Assembly (NCBI GenBank): GCA_041481485.1
Contig: JBGPBY010000153.1
Coordinates: 1 to 13,756 of the forward strand
Length of the DNA: 13,756 nucleotides
Direction: 5' to 3'
From: JBGPBY01 sp041481485
Lineage (GTDB): Bacteria; Acidobacteriota; Terriglobia; 20CM-2-55-15
A model generated the notes under the pieces. The model was given only the letters and a program-made list of their open reading frames with translations. It searched no databases and was not told where the DNA came from. A program made the translations under genes and the position numbers. Shown here one piece after another: positions 1-7,592 of the stretch (positions are counted from its first letter, which is position 1; every line of letters begins with the position of its first letter).

Positions 1-2499
1 GTATTCGGGATGAGGAATTTTCTGAAAGCCCGCCCCGGCCGAGATGCTGTAGGTACCGCCCAATTCTTCGCGAATCACTTTGAGCAAACGTGTCTGCAGG
101 ATCTGAGTCATGGCGCGTATCGCAACACGATTGTCCATGTTGAATTCAAACACACCGGTGAACACGATGGCCGAAGTACTCGACGGTTCAATTCCCTTTT
201 CAACAGTCTTGTCGATCACTCCTTTCGGCGGCGTGACGCCCAGGTCTTTCCAGCTTTCCTTTCGATTGATTGAGGGAAGACTGCCCAGGTAGCGCTCCAC
301 CAGCGGCTGCATCGTGGCGAGATCAAAGCTTCCCACGAAAATGAATGTGAAGTCGCTGGCGTCGGCGAACCGGTCTTTATAGATCGCCATTGATTTATCG
401 AGATCAAACTTATCGACCATCGCCGGGGTGGCGATGTATCGCCGCGGATGATCCTGCGACATTGTTTTGGAGAGTGTTTCCGAAAACAGAAACGCAGGGC
501 TCGCCGACTGGTTGGCCAGCATGGTCTTCATCTGCTCGGCCTGTGCTTCGAATACCGTGGAATCGTAGCGCGGCTGTGTGAAGCGCAGATAAATGAGCTG
601 GAACATCGTTTCGATATCCTTACGGGAGCTGCCGCCATTGATCCCTTCAAAGAGTTCGCTGATGAAGGGAGATGCGGAAGCCACCTTTCCGGTAAGGACC
701 TTTCCCAAATCCACCGCATTGAACTTTCCGACGCCGCCGGCACTCACGACCATGTCTGCCGTGTCGGCGGGAATCATGTCCTTGTCGCTCACCAGTGAAG
801 TGCCGCCGGGGCTGGTGGCGCGAAAAAGAATCTCATCCTCTTTGAAAGTCGTCGGCTTCAGAACCACTTTGACGCCATTGGACAACTCCCACTCCGTGAT
901 GCCGAGGGCTTCCCGGGCCGTCGTGCGCGTGACCTTTCCGGGCTGAGGCAGTGCGTCGAGAAGTGAAGCGGAGGCTACGGAATCCACGTACGGCTTGAGA
1001 TCCATGGACAGACCCGACTTTATTGCCGCTGCCAGCTTCATTTCATCCGGAATGACAAGCCCGGGCTTTTCCGGCGCCGTAACGACAACCATGCGGTTTT
1101 GATCGGTGAACCATTCCTTTGCAATCCTGTTGATTTCATCGAGAGTGATTCCTGGAAGCAGCCGTTGTTGCAATGCATATTCATCGTTTGCGCTGGGAAG
1201 CGTCTCATTCATCGTGAAGTTTCGAATGTATTCCGACGCTCTGCTGGACGATACACGATTGACGCTTTCGATGGCATTGCGCTCATAGCCTCGCAGCATC
1301 GATTGTTTCAGACGTTCCAGTTCCGTGGCGGTGAAGCCGAAACGAGACACGCGCTCCGCTTCGGCAAACATTCCCTCCATTCCGCGTTCAATGCCATCCT
1401 CTTTGACTTCGGCGCTCAGGGACGCTTCATCCTTGTTGCGCGCAATGAAAGTGCCGCGCCCGGCGCCCGCGCCGATGAATGGCGCATTCGGCTTCTGGGT
1501 GATTTCGGAAAACCGCGCATTCAACATGCCGGAGAACAAACGATCAACGATCTTCTGCCGGTACTCGGAGAGGCTCCCTTGCTGGCGGGCGGGAAGGAGG
1601 TTGTCCACTTCAACGCTCGCCGAAGTCAGTTCCTTATCGGTGAGAATCGCGTAAATCGTTCCGGGGTGGTCTGGAACGTCATACGCCGGTCGCAACCGTG
1701 GAACCGGGGCGGCCGGAATTGACGCAAAGTGGGTCTGAATCATGTTCAGGATGGCGGCCTTGTCGAAGTCGCCCACTGCGACAACTGCCATGAGATCGGG
1801 GCGGTACCAATCCGAGTAAAACTTTTTGAGGCGTTCCGGTTTGAAACCCTGGATGACTTCTGTCTTTCCAATCGGAATTCGTTCCGCATAACGGGAACCC
1901 TGAAGCAGGATCGGAAACAACCTGTCTGTCAATCGAGCTCCTGCGCCGCGCCGCTGACGCCATTCCTCCGTCACGACCCCGCGTTCCTTATCGATTTCAG
2001 TGGGATCGAATGTCACGTTGTGCGCCCAGTCCTCCAAAACCAGAAACGACTTATCGAGAACATCGGCTTTGTCCGTGGGCACAGTCAACATGTAGGTGGT
2101 CTCGTCGAAACCGGTCGAAGCGTTTAAGTCCGCGCCAAACCGCATTCCGAGAGATTCAATGAACGAAACGATAGCGTCCTTTGGAAAATGAGATGTTCCG
2201 TTAAACGCCATATGCTCGACGAAATGCGCCAGCCCCTGCTGGTCGTCCTCTTCAAGAATCGATCCAGCCTTCACCACCAGACGAAGTTCCGCGCGCTTCT
2301 CCGGCTTCTTATTGGCGCGGATGTAATAACGCAGGCCATTATCGAACTTGCCAATCGTCACCTCCGGATCGGTCGGCACGATGCCCGCAACAGACTGAGC
2401 CGGTGTGGCTGTTCCCTGTTGCGCTGCACGAATCGAAAGCGACGCCGCCAGCCAGACCACCGTCAACAGCACAATCGGAATTCGTCTTGTGATTCTCAT
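1..2499 (-). CDS. Secreted M16 family zinc metallopeptidase (insulinase/pitrilysin-like), C-terminus cut by window edge
   Basis: An open frame of 833 codons runs from ATG at 2499 off the left edge without a stop. Residues 8-26 form a hydrophobic signal peptide after MRITRR, so the protein is exported. The inverted zinc motif HFVEH lies at 92-96 (H92 and H96 bind zinc, E95 is the catalytic base). The downstream ERGVVTEE at 172-179 supplies the third ligand, probably E179. This order is the hallmark of M16A peptidases. An N-terminal catalytic half (about 45-390) is followed by a second, non-catalytic half starting near 'ELSNGVKVVLKP' (about 530). Family members of this build are usually about 930-950 residues, so roughly 100 are missing. 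The start is supported by GGAGA six bases upstream. It probably degrades peptides in the periplasm; the substrate is unknown. TACAAT at 2563-2568 (minus strand) is a possible -10 box. A 365-base repeat-bearing gap separates it from the VWFA gene, so it is probably transcribed separately. Confidence 0.93.
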   Translation of the reverse strand, partial: MRITRRIPIVLLTVVWLAASLSIRAAQQGTATPAQSVAGIVPTDPEVTIGKFDNGLRYYIRANKKPEKRAELRLVVKAGSILEEDDQQGLAHFVEHMAFNGTSHFPKDAIVSFIESLGMRFGADLNASTGFDETTYMLTVPTDKADVLDKSFLVLEDWAHNVTFDPTEIDKERGVVTEEWRQRRGAGARLTDRLFPILLQGSRYAERIPIGKTEVIQGFKPERLKKFYSDWYRPDLMAVVAVGDFDKAAILNMIQTHFASIPAAPVPRLRPAYDVPDHPGTIYAILTDKELTSASVEVDNLLPARQQGSLSEYRQKIVDRLFSGMLNARFSEITQKPNAPFIGAGAGRGTFIARNKDEASLSAEVKEDGIERGMEGMFAEAERVSRFGFTATELERLKQSMLRGYERNAIESVNRVSSSRASEYIRNFTMNETLPSANDEYALQQRLLPGITLDEINRIAKEWFTDQNRMVVVTAPEKPGLVIPDEMKLAAAIKSGLSMDLKPYVDSVASASLLDALPQPGKVTRTTAREALGITEWELSNGVKVVLKPTTFKEDEILFRATSPGGTSLVSDKDMIPADTADMVVSAGGVGKFNAVDLGKVLTGKVASASPFISELFEGINGGSSRKDIETMFQLIYLRFTQPRYDSTVFEAQAEQMKTMLANQSASPAFLFSETLSKTMSQDHPRRYIATPAMVDKFDLDKSMAIYKDRFADASDFTFIFVGSFDLATMQPLVERYLGSLPSINRKESWKDLGVTPPKGVIDKTVEKGIEPSSTSAIVFTGVFEFNMDNRVAIRAMTQILQTRLLKVIREELGGTYSISAGAGFQKIPHPEY

Positions 2500-2649
2500 C
2501 GTGTCTCCTCGTTTTGATTGAAGTTCTGGATAACCGCGCTGACGGCACGGAATCGACTTTAGATTGTACTTTGCCGATGTGGCCGGACGATACCACATCC
2601 CAAATGTTTTCCCCGAAAACTGCAGGGTGGGCGGACCATGTGCGGGATC

Positions 2650-2809
2650 GCAACTGTAGGCGCGGTCTATGACCGCGCACAATCCATACCTGAAACAGAA
2701 ATTTGTAAGGGAATGCGGTTCCGACTGTAGGGGCGGTCATAGACCGCCCCTACAGTCGGAACCGTATTCCTTCACATCGTGCGCGGTCATAGACCGCGCC
2801 TACAGTTGC
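2650..2809. repeat. Nested inverted-repeat cassette of three REP-like GC-rich palindromes (A-B-C)
   Basis: The 365-base gap between the M16 and VWFA genes contains three related palindromic units. Unit A (2650-2680) and unit C (2779-2809) are perfect 31-base inverted copies of each other, beginning with gcaactgtaggcgcgg in A. Each has its own small hairpin (in A, gcgcggtc-tat-gaccgcgc). Between them lies unit B, a larger palindrome of the same family with the core ctgtaggggcggtc. The whole can fold as a long A/C stem enclosing the B hairpin, or as three separate hairpins. This resembles REP/BIME-type intergenic repeats, which usually occur in many genomic copies. No transposase is nearby. The rest of the gap (2500-2649 and 2810-2864) shows nothing else I can name. 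Confidence 0.8.
2711..2769. repeat. Unit B: 28-bp-arm palindrome with 3-base loop
   Basis: The left arm at 2711-2738 pairs with the right arm at 2742-2769 across the loop ata. All positions match except 2715/2765, which is G opposite T (a G-U wobble in RNA). The core is tgtaggggcggtc / gaccgcccctaca. There is no clean T-run on either side, so a classical Rho-independent terminator is not obvious. A transcript through it would still form a very stable hairpin just downstream of the VWFA gene, and could end or protect that mRNA. Confidence 0.8.
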
Positions 2810-2864
2810 AAGATATCGCCGGTTCGTTTGGAATCGGAATCGCGTTACACGTTTGACGGGAGCG

Positions 2865-3800
2865 TCACTCTACCGGAGCGGCATATCCCTGTTTTGCTCG
2901 AACGACTGGTCGTGGCTCCGAGGAAGTCCCTAGGACAGACACACGAATGACTCTCCATGTGCCATCTGTCTTCGTATTTTTTGGCGAATAGCCCAATGTG
3001 TAACGATTGCGGAGATCGTGCGCGATCCGCTGGAAGATATCGCGGAGTTCATCCACAGAGTCCGGGAAGTATGCTTCGCCGCCCGTCTTTTCCGCAACCT
3101 GAGTGAAACCTTCCCGGACCGCTTTCGACGCGGGCTTGCCGTTTTCCACCTGCAGCCCGACGGCATAGACCGTAATGTTGTTGGACTCCTTCAGGTAATT
3201 CAAAAGGGAACTGATTCCGTTACCTGCGAGCGCGCTGTCATTGCCATCGACGCTGGCAATGACGAGCACAGCCTTTTTTAAATTTACCTGAGTCTCTGCA
3301 TTCCGGCCTGGCCCTACTGGAATGTCCACAAACGATTCAACCATGTCGGAAATGCCCTGGTTAAACTGTGTGCGCCGGTAATATGCCGCCGAATCAAAAT
3401 CCAGAATGAAGGTTTTGTTGTTCGGGTTGCTCTCTCGAATGAAAGACGATGCGGCACTTTCAACGCGTTCCTTTCGTTCCGGCATGTTGCCAACCCTGAA
3501 CACAAGACCGATGCGGAGTGGCGTGTCTTCGTGCTTGAACAGCGTGATTTCCTGAGCCAGGCCGTCTTCGAAAACTTCAAAATTCGACCGCTGAAGGTTG
3601 TCGATAGACATCTTGCCACCGGGAGATCGTACGGTTACCGGGACTTCGACAAGGCGAACTCCAATATTCAACGCAAAGGGTTCATTCGCGTCATCCGATA
3701 CCGCTTGTTGTGCCGCGGCCGGCATGGCGTGGGGAGCGCTGTCGAGCGGCAGCGCAAGATTCAAGAGGCACGCCGAAATGACAATCGGAGCACTCTTCAT
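2865..3800 (-). CDS. VWFA-related exported protein of the acidobacterial type, MIDAS degenerate
   Basis: 311 residues from ATG at 3800; stop TGA. A TTG at 3824 would add eight residues, but MKSAPIVISACLLNLAL gives a normal signal-peptide start. The order 'VRLVEVPVTV' (about 48-57), 'NFEVFEDG' (73-80), QEITLF (83-88), and a late 'TVYAVGL' plus 'AEKTGGEAYFP' plus 'RYTLGYSP' (about 210-273) matches the TIGR03436-type VWFA-related domain that is expanded in Acidobacteria. The first metal motif, normally DxSxS after 'LV', reads GLVFRVGNM (98-106), so Asp and both Ser are absent. The usual T-containing 'TALYDA' segment is also missing, leaving the region around 160-175 short. Classical Mg-dependent ligand binding is therefore unlikely, and a structural or protein-binding role is inferred. 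It is the last gene of the probable sigma-factor operon, 60 bases after the repeat-protein gene. Its cellular role is unknown. Confidence 0.85.
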   Translation of the reverse strand: MKSAPIVISACLLNLALPLDSAPHAMPAAAQQAVSDDANEPFALNIGVRLVEVPVTVRSPGGKMSIDNLQRSNFEVFEDGLAQEITLFKHEDTPLRIGLVFRVGNMPERKERVESAASSFIRESNPNNKTFILDFDSAAYYRRTQFNQGISDMVESFVDIPVGPGRNAETQVNLKKAVLVIASVDGNDSALAGNGISSLLNYLKESNNITVYAVGLQVENGKPASKAVREGFTQVAEKTGGEAYFPDSVDELRDIFQRIAHDLRNRYTLGYSPKNTKTDGTWRVIRVSVLGTSSEPRPVVRAKQGYAAPVE

Positions 3801-3860
3801 GTGTCCATTAGACACCCGGCGCAATATTCTGTTCCGGAAAAAGCAGCAGGGTCAGTGTTC

Positions 3861-4730
3861 TCATTCCGAGAATTTACGTGGTGCTGCAGGAGCGGCGCCG
3901 CGAATTCCTGGCGCCGGCGTGGTCGCTGAAATTGTCGGCAATCCCTTCAGCCAGGTCTCGATCGACTTCACATCCGACGGATCGTTGCGATTCTCCAGCG
4001 CCTGGATCGCTGCATTCCTGACGGCAAGATCCTTGTCATTCTGGGCAACATTCATGACGAATTTGAAAGCCTGGGGATCCGAAAGCTTGGCCACTCTTTC
4101 GACCAAATCGCTGCGCAGTGTGATGCTCCCTCCACGATAGATCTTTTCGATCGCGGAGAATTTATTCGGATTCGAACTCAGGACAATGTGGTCCAGAACT
4201 TCTCGATGTTCTCCGAATGTCATACGGAAAAGCGCTTCGCTCACGAGCGCTTCGTTTCCCGTCTTCATCAGCCGGTCCATCAGGTCCTGAGCAACCTGCT
4301 CTTTGTCGGGATTCTTACGGCTTGCCCAGAAGAACGCATTCTCACGCACATTTGGATTGGCGGCGGCGCTCATGGAGAGGTCCATCAGGAACGGCAGAGC
4401 CTGAGGCGATTTGCAGAGATAAATCGCACCCAGATTGGCAATGACCGCCGGATCCGATGGATCGCGCTTCAGAAGTTCTCTGGCGCTCGCAATTCCGCTC
4501 TCCGGGTTCATCTGAATCAACACGCGCAGCTGCACGGCCTGCGTACTGGCGTTCCGAGGCAGATCCGTCGCGCCCAGCGCCTGAGATAAAGCGCGCTGAC
4601 GATTCAATTTGTCGTCGGGGTCCATCTCGATCGTAATTTCCCGAAGATCCTCATTCCACTTGGATGTCGGATAATCCCTGCGGAAGTTGTCCATTTCGGC
4701 GCGGACATCCTGAACGCGCCCGAGTTTCAC
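3861..4730 (-). CDS. TPR/HEAT-type repeat protein, C-terminal part of a stop-split gene
   Basis: The 289-residue open segment is read here from GTG at 4730. It has no signal peptide and no Shine-Dalgarno before the GTG. It begins 'VKLGRVQDVRAEM', which looks like the middle of a TPR helix pair ('..LG R..DA...l..F...YP.S.W'). It lies in exactly the same frame as the segment ending at 4734, with only TAA and one CTT codon between. I therefore read it as the downstream part of one ancestral protein of about 374 residues. The remainder is alpha-helical solenoid: about 65-140 resembles TPR ('DPSDPAVIANLGAIYL'), and about 210-270 resembles HEAT ('DLAVRNAAIQALENRND'). The C-terminus is Ala/Pro-rich. 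If expressed, it would need readthrough or reinitiation. Scaffold proteins of this kind usually mediate protein-protein contacts; the partner is unknown. Confidence 0.75.
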   Translation of the reverse strand: MKLGRVQDVRAEMDNFRRDYPTSKWNEDLREITIEMDPDDKLNRQRALSQALGATDLPRNASTQAVQLRVLIQMNPESGIASARELLKRDPSDPAVIANLGAIYLCKSPQALPFLMDLSMSAAANPNVRENAFFWASRKNPDKEQVAQDLMDRLMKTGNEALVSEALFRMTFGEHREVLDHIVLSSNPNKFSAIEKIYRGGSITLRSDLVERVAKLSDPQAFKFVMNVAQNDKDLAVRNAAIQALENRNDPSDVKSIETWLKGLPTISATTPAPGIRGAAPAAPRKFSE

Positions 4731-4733
4731 AAG

Positions 4734-4985
4734 TTACTTAATCCGATAGTAAGCGGTTTGATCGGCTTTGTCTGCTTTTGGGTATTTCGCCAGCGCATCA
4801 CGAAATTTCTTTTCGGCTTCCACAAATTTTCCGTCATCGAACAGGTCCCGCCCCTCCATAAACATCTGCCGGGCTGCGGTATTCAACGGAACAGTTTGAG
4901 CGCCCGCGGATTGAACATGGATGTCGATGACGCCGATCGCCAGGATCAGACTCAGCGCGAATGAATTCCGTTTCATGGTGTTCAC
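4734..4985 (-). CDS. Exported TPR protein, N-terminal part of a stop-split gene
   Basis: 83 residues from GTG at 4985, with AGGAG seven to eight bases upstream. ATG at 4976 is an alternative but is too far from that Shine-Dalgarno. Residues 5-30 are a signal peptide ending in 'QSAGAQ'. Residues 36-72 form one TPR ('AARQMFMEGRDLFDDGKFVEAEKKFRDALAKYP', quoted in part as FMEGRDLFDDGKFVEAEKKF). The frame then reads AYYRIK and stops at TAA (4736-4734), in the middle of a second TPR that continues in the same frame. A single base change (TAC or TAT to TAA) would explain this. Only 13 bases separate it from the stop of the anti-sigma gene, so it is surely co-transcribed. As it stands, the product would be a short secreted fragment. 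The alternatives are a sequencing error or a genuine nonsense mutation. Confidence 0.75.
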   Translation of the reverse strand: MNTMKRNSFALSLILAIGVIDIHVQSAGAQTVPLNTAARQMFMEGRDLFDDGKFVEAEKKFRDALAKYPKADKADQTAYYRIK

Positions 4986-4998
4986 TTTTCCACTCCTG

Positions 4999-5694
4999 TC
5001 ACCGCAGGCTCAGCAGCGTCATACGCGGCTGATAAGCCTTAAGATTGGCGATAAGCCCGTTGCGCTTGATGCGCTTCTGAATATCGGTAAGGTCTTCGGA
5101 AGAATCGAGGTTCTTTATATCCCTGAGGACACCTTCATACTCGTCGAGTGTGATCCGGACGGGAGCAAAGTTCGCCGCCATCTTTCTCTGTCTCGCGGTT
5201 TCCATCAGCTGCTGTCTGGCCTGTGCGCGAGCATCGGCAAGGTCTTCCACATCCAGCGGCTCAATCTTCGTGAAACTACGCAGGAACATTTCCGACTGGC
5301 CAAGAAACGTCACCACCATGGGATCGAGCCCCTGAATGTGATCATCATTGAATTCGACGCGCTCCTGTTTTGGCTGTTCGGAAACGAATTGAGAATTGCG
5401 CAGAGTTCCCCAGCTGACGGCAAGCGCAAGCACTGCCGCCGCGGCTGCCAGTGTCCATCGCCAACGAGCGGCTGAAATTCTCGATGAGTTTTCCAGGACA
5501 AGTTTATGCCGCAGGCGCGCATCGAACCCATTCCAGTATGCGTCCGATAGCTCTCCTGCCTGTTGAACCGGAGCCGCGGTCGCCTGGAGTATCGTATTGG
5601 CTTCTTCACAGAAGGCCCGGCACTCCGCGCAATCGGCAACGGCTTCTGTCGGTTCAGCAGTCCAGTCTTCACGGAATCTCTGACAGTCGTGCAT
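4999..5694 (-). CDS. Putative membrane anti-sigma factor
   Basis: 231 residues from ATG at 5694, with a strong GGGAAGGA ribosome site directly upstream, and overlapping the sigma-factor gene by 26 bases. The short N-terminal domain carries H2, C4, C22 and C25 (DCAEC), which could form a zinc-binding anti-sigma head, although the canonical H-x3-C-x2-C spacing is not present. One transmembrane segment follows at about 79-97 (TLAAAAAVLALAVSW), then a roughly 130-residue C-terminal domain outside the membrane that is charged and helical. This topology and its position after an ECF sigma gene support a role in holding the sigma factor until an envelope signal arrives. The C-terminal domain matches no family I recognise. 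Overlapping starts and stops suggest translational coupling and matched amounts of the two proteins. Confidence 0.78.
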   Translation of the reverse strand: MHDCQRFREDWTAEPTEAVADCAECRAFCEEANTILQATAAPVQQAGELSDAYWNGFDARLRHKLVLENSSRISAARWRWTLAAAAAVLALAVSWGTLRNSQFVSEQPKQERVEFNDDHIQGLDPMVVTFLGQSEMFLRSFTKIEPLDVEDLADARAQARQQLMETARQRKMAANFAPVRITLDEYEGVLRDIKNLDSSEDLTDIQKRIKRNGLIANLKAYQPRMTLLSLR

Positions 5695-6277
5695 TCCTTC
5701 CCTCTCTAATCGTCATCCCCGGCGAATGAAATTCCTGGCGCAGTTTATCCACCACACGAAAGAGTGTTTTCTTGATCGTACCTACGGTGGTTCCGAAGTA
5801 TGCGGCGATCTCTTCACAGGTGAGACCCTCCTGATGCTTCATTACGAACATGAGCCGCTGCCGCGCCGGAATTTCTTCAAGACGCTGCAGGATCTGTTGA
5901 ACCATGACGTTGTTGAAGGCCGTGCGGTCCGATCCGGCGATCGCAAAACCCGGGCCGTCGGTCACATCCCCGGATCGGGGCAATTCCTTCTTTCGTTTGT
6001 GGCTCAGAAACGAATTCACCATGATCCTGCGCAGCCACGTGTGAAACGACGAGTCTCCCCGAAACCTGCGGATTGCACGATAGGCGTTCAGAAAAACCTC
6101 CTGAGACAAGTCCTCGGCATCGTGATGGTTGCCGCAAAATCTCAGTGCCAGAACGTGCATGGATCTGCGATGTCCTGACACCAGCAGACAAAAGGCATCC
6201 ACATCCCCTTGTTTGGCCCGGGCAATCAATTCGGTCTCTTCAGGAGCGGCCATCGTCATTTCGACAGGTACAGACAT
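5669..6277 (-). CDS. ECF-type RNA polymerase sigma factor
   Basis: 202 residues if begun at ATG 6277, with GGA about six bases upstream; an ATG at 6382 would add 35 residues not typical of the family. Region 2 spans about 24-93, including the core-binding 'DAEDLSQEVFLNAYRAI' (53-69) and the -10-recognising 'FHTWLRRIMVNSFLSHKRK'. Region 4 spans about 127-181 with the helix-turn-helix 'GLTCEEIAAYFGTTVGTIKK' (151-170), which reads the -35 element. There is no region 1 or 3, as expected for group 4 sigma factors. It heads a probable operon of anti-sigma, repeat protein and VWFA-like protein, so it presumably activates these and itself in response to an envelope cue. I could not identify its target promoter with confidence. 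Confidence 0.95.
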   Translation of the reverse strand: MSVPVEMTMAAPEETELIARAKQGDVDAFCLLVSGHRRSMHVLALRFCGNHHDAEDLSQEVFLNAYRAIRRFRGDSSFHTWLRRIMVNSFLSHKRKKELPRSGDVTDGPGFAIAGSDRTAFNNVMVQQILQRLEEIPARQRLMFVMKHQEGLTCEEIAAYFGTTVGTIKKTLFRVVDKLRQEFHSPGMTIREGRNARLSEIP

Positions 6278-6659
6278 GAAAATCCGCGCTACGGTTGGCA
6301 GAGCTAACGACTCCCAAATGCTGGAAGTATAAGCGAAAGCCCGCCCGATGACAGCTTCAACGTCGGAAAGAAGTAGCCCCATATTGAGGCACTTCCGTTT
6401 CGCCTATATTCCTTTCGACAAAGGTTCGGCGACTCCTATCAAAATTTCACCGCAATTTTGCTTCTGCGCTCGCATTCCAAGCGTGAAATCAGAAAACCGG
6501 CGCGGGGAATTTGCGGTTGCCCCCGATATGTCACCAGCTTACGATCAACCCGTCACGTAAAGAATTTGCGCAATTAAGTCCTCTCTAATCAGTTAGTTAT
6601 TGTTGGATCGAGAGGACTTCGGCTCCACCCGGAGAGCCTGCTTAAGCTGGAGGTACCCA
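6278..6659. promoter_or_regulatory. Divergent promoter region between sigma-factor operon and M23 gene
   Basis: This 382-base gap must carry promoters firing both ways, but no box pair is convincing. Two structures stand out. One is an inverted repeat caaaatt-tcaccgc-aattttg at 6440-6460 (7-base arms, 7-base spacer), of operator size. The other is a small palindrome cctttcgacaaagg at 6411-6424. Part of the left end may be coding if the sigma factor begins at 6382. Assignment as a regulatory region rests on gene orientation only. Confidence 0.45.
6576..6619 (+). promoter_or_regulatory. 5' leader hairpin upstream of the M23 gene
   Basis: Perfect 10-base arms aagtcctctc (6576-6585) and gagaggactt (6610-6619) enclose a 24-base AT-rich loop. 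The structure ends 40 bases before the ATG at 6660, so it would lie in, or at the start of, the M23 mRNA leader. If transcription starts inside the loop it is instead an operator. There is no T-run after it, so it is not a classical terminator. Confidence 0.5.
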
Positions 6660-7562
6660 ATGGCCAGACGATTCTATACTTGCATCATTGTTCCAGACGC
6701 GAGCAACCGGTTACATAAGCTCAAGATAACCCAGAGGGCACTTCATGCCCTGGCTGTCATCGGCGGCGTTTCATGCTTAACAGCTGTCGCTCTGAGTTTC
6801 AGTTATGCGCATATGGCGTTCGTGGCTTCGGACTACGAAAAGCTCGAGGCTGAAAATACCGATCTGAAGGTTAAGACCACGAACTTCCAGATAACGACAT
6901 CCAAGCTCAGTTCAAAAATCACCGATCTGGAGACGCTGTCGGAGAAGCTAACTAAAGTCATCGAGAACGACCCGGCGTTCAGCCAATCCCGTAAGGTGAA
7001 TACCAAACCGGAAGGTGGATCGCGGGCGGACATCACCACATCTCAGCTGCAGGAAGGCACTGATTTGAACGCGAACCTCAATATTCTTCGTGATCGTGCA
7101 GAGGGACTGGAGAGCCAATACAATCTGCTGGACCAACTGATCGGCAAGCACCTAGACACCGCCTCGGTTACTCCCAACATCTGGCCGGTCCACGGACCCA
7201 TTGCCAGCCCCTTCGGGACCCGGCTCGATCCATTTGACAGCACCGCAGAAGTTCACCTGGGACTCGATATCGTGGCGTCCGTGGGAAGTCCGGTCAAATC
7301 ATCGGCCGCCGGAATTGTAAGGGTAGCCCAGCGCGAAGGGGATTACGGCAATCTCATTGTGATCGATCATGGCAATGGTCTGACGACCCGCTATGGTCAC
7401 CTCAGGGGTTTTGCCGTCCACTCCGGTCAATTAGTAACGAAGAGTCAGGTCATCGGTTGGGTAGGTATGACGGGCCGTACAACCGGACCGCACCTCCACT
7501 ACGAAGTGCGGTTGAACGACAGACCCACGAACCCGCGCGCCTATCTGCCTCGCGGGAGCTAG
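6660..7562 (+). CDS. Membrane-anchored M23 family peptidoglycan endopeptidase (LytM-type)
   Basis: 300 residues from ATG at 6660, preceded by GGAGG six to seven bases away; the TTG at 6600 has no such support. A short basic cytoplasmic tail is followed by one membrane helix at about 27-49, then a periplasmic coiled coil at about 57-105 (EKLEAENTDLK onward) and a second helical stretch at 130-162. The catalytic M23 domain is at about 175-296. All ligands are present: H199 and D203 in 'HLGLDIV', H247 in 'RYGHL', and H278/H280 in 'GPHLHYEV', so it should be an active zinc enzyme cutting peptide crosslinks. The architecture matches coiled-coil M23 proteins involved in cell shape and division. It is the only plus-strand gene, and it converges on a bactofilin gene 30 bases away, a functional pairing seen in other bacteria. 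Confidence 0.95.
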   Translation: MARRFYTCIIVPDASNRLHKLKITQRALHALAVIGGVSCLTAVALSFSYAHMAFVASDYEKLEAENTDLKVKTTNFQITTSKLSSKITDLETLSEKLTKVIENDPAFSQSRKVNTKPEGGSRADITTSQLQEGTDLNANLNILRDRAEGLESQYNLLDQLIGKHLDTASVTPNIWPVHGPIASPFGTRLDPFDSTAEVHLGLDIVASVGSPVKSSAAGIVRVAQREGDYGNLIVIDHGNGLTTRYGHLRGFAVHSGQLVTKSQVIGWVGMTGRTTGPHLHYEVRLNDRPTNPRAYLPRGS

Positions 7563-7592
7563 TACGAAAAAGTCGAGTCGATCAGATGGAAT

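Noticed and set aside
1099..1722. Plus-strand open frame of 207 codons
   Set aside because: It lies fully antisense to the M16 peptidase, whose minus-strand translation has clear family motifs; no ribosome site or recognisable domain.
2650..2809. CRISPR array
   Set aside because: Units are in opposite orientations, differ in sequence, and lack spacers of uniform length; there are no cas genes.
3765..3800. Lipoprotein signal (ISAC) in the VWFA-like protein
   Set aside because: Cys would be residue 11, leaving too short a hydrophobic stretch before it; a normal signal peptide fits better.
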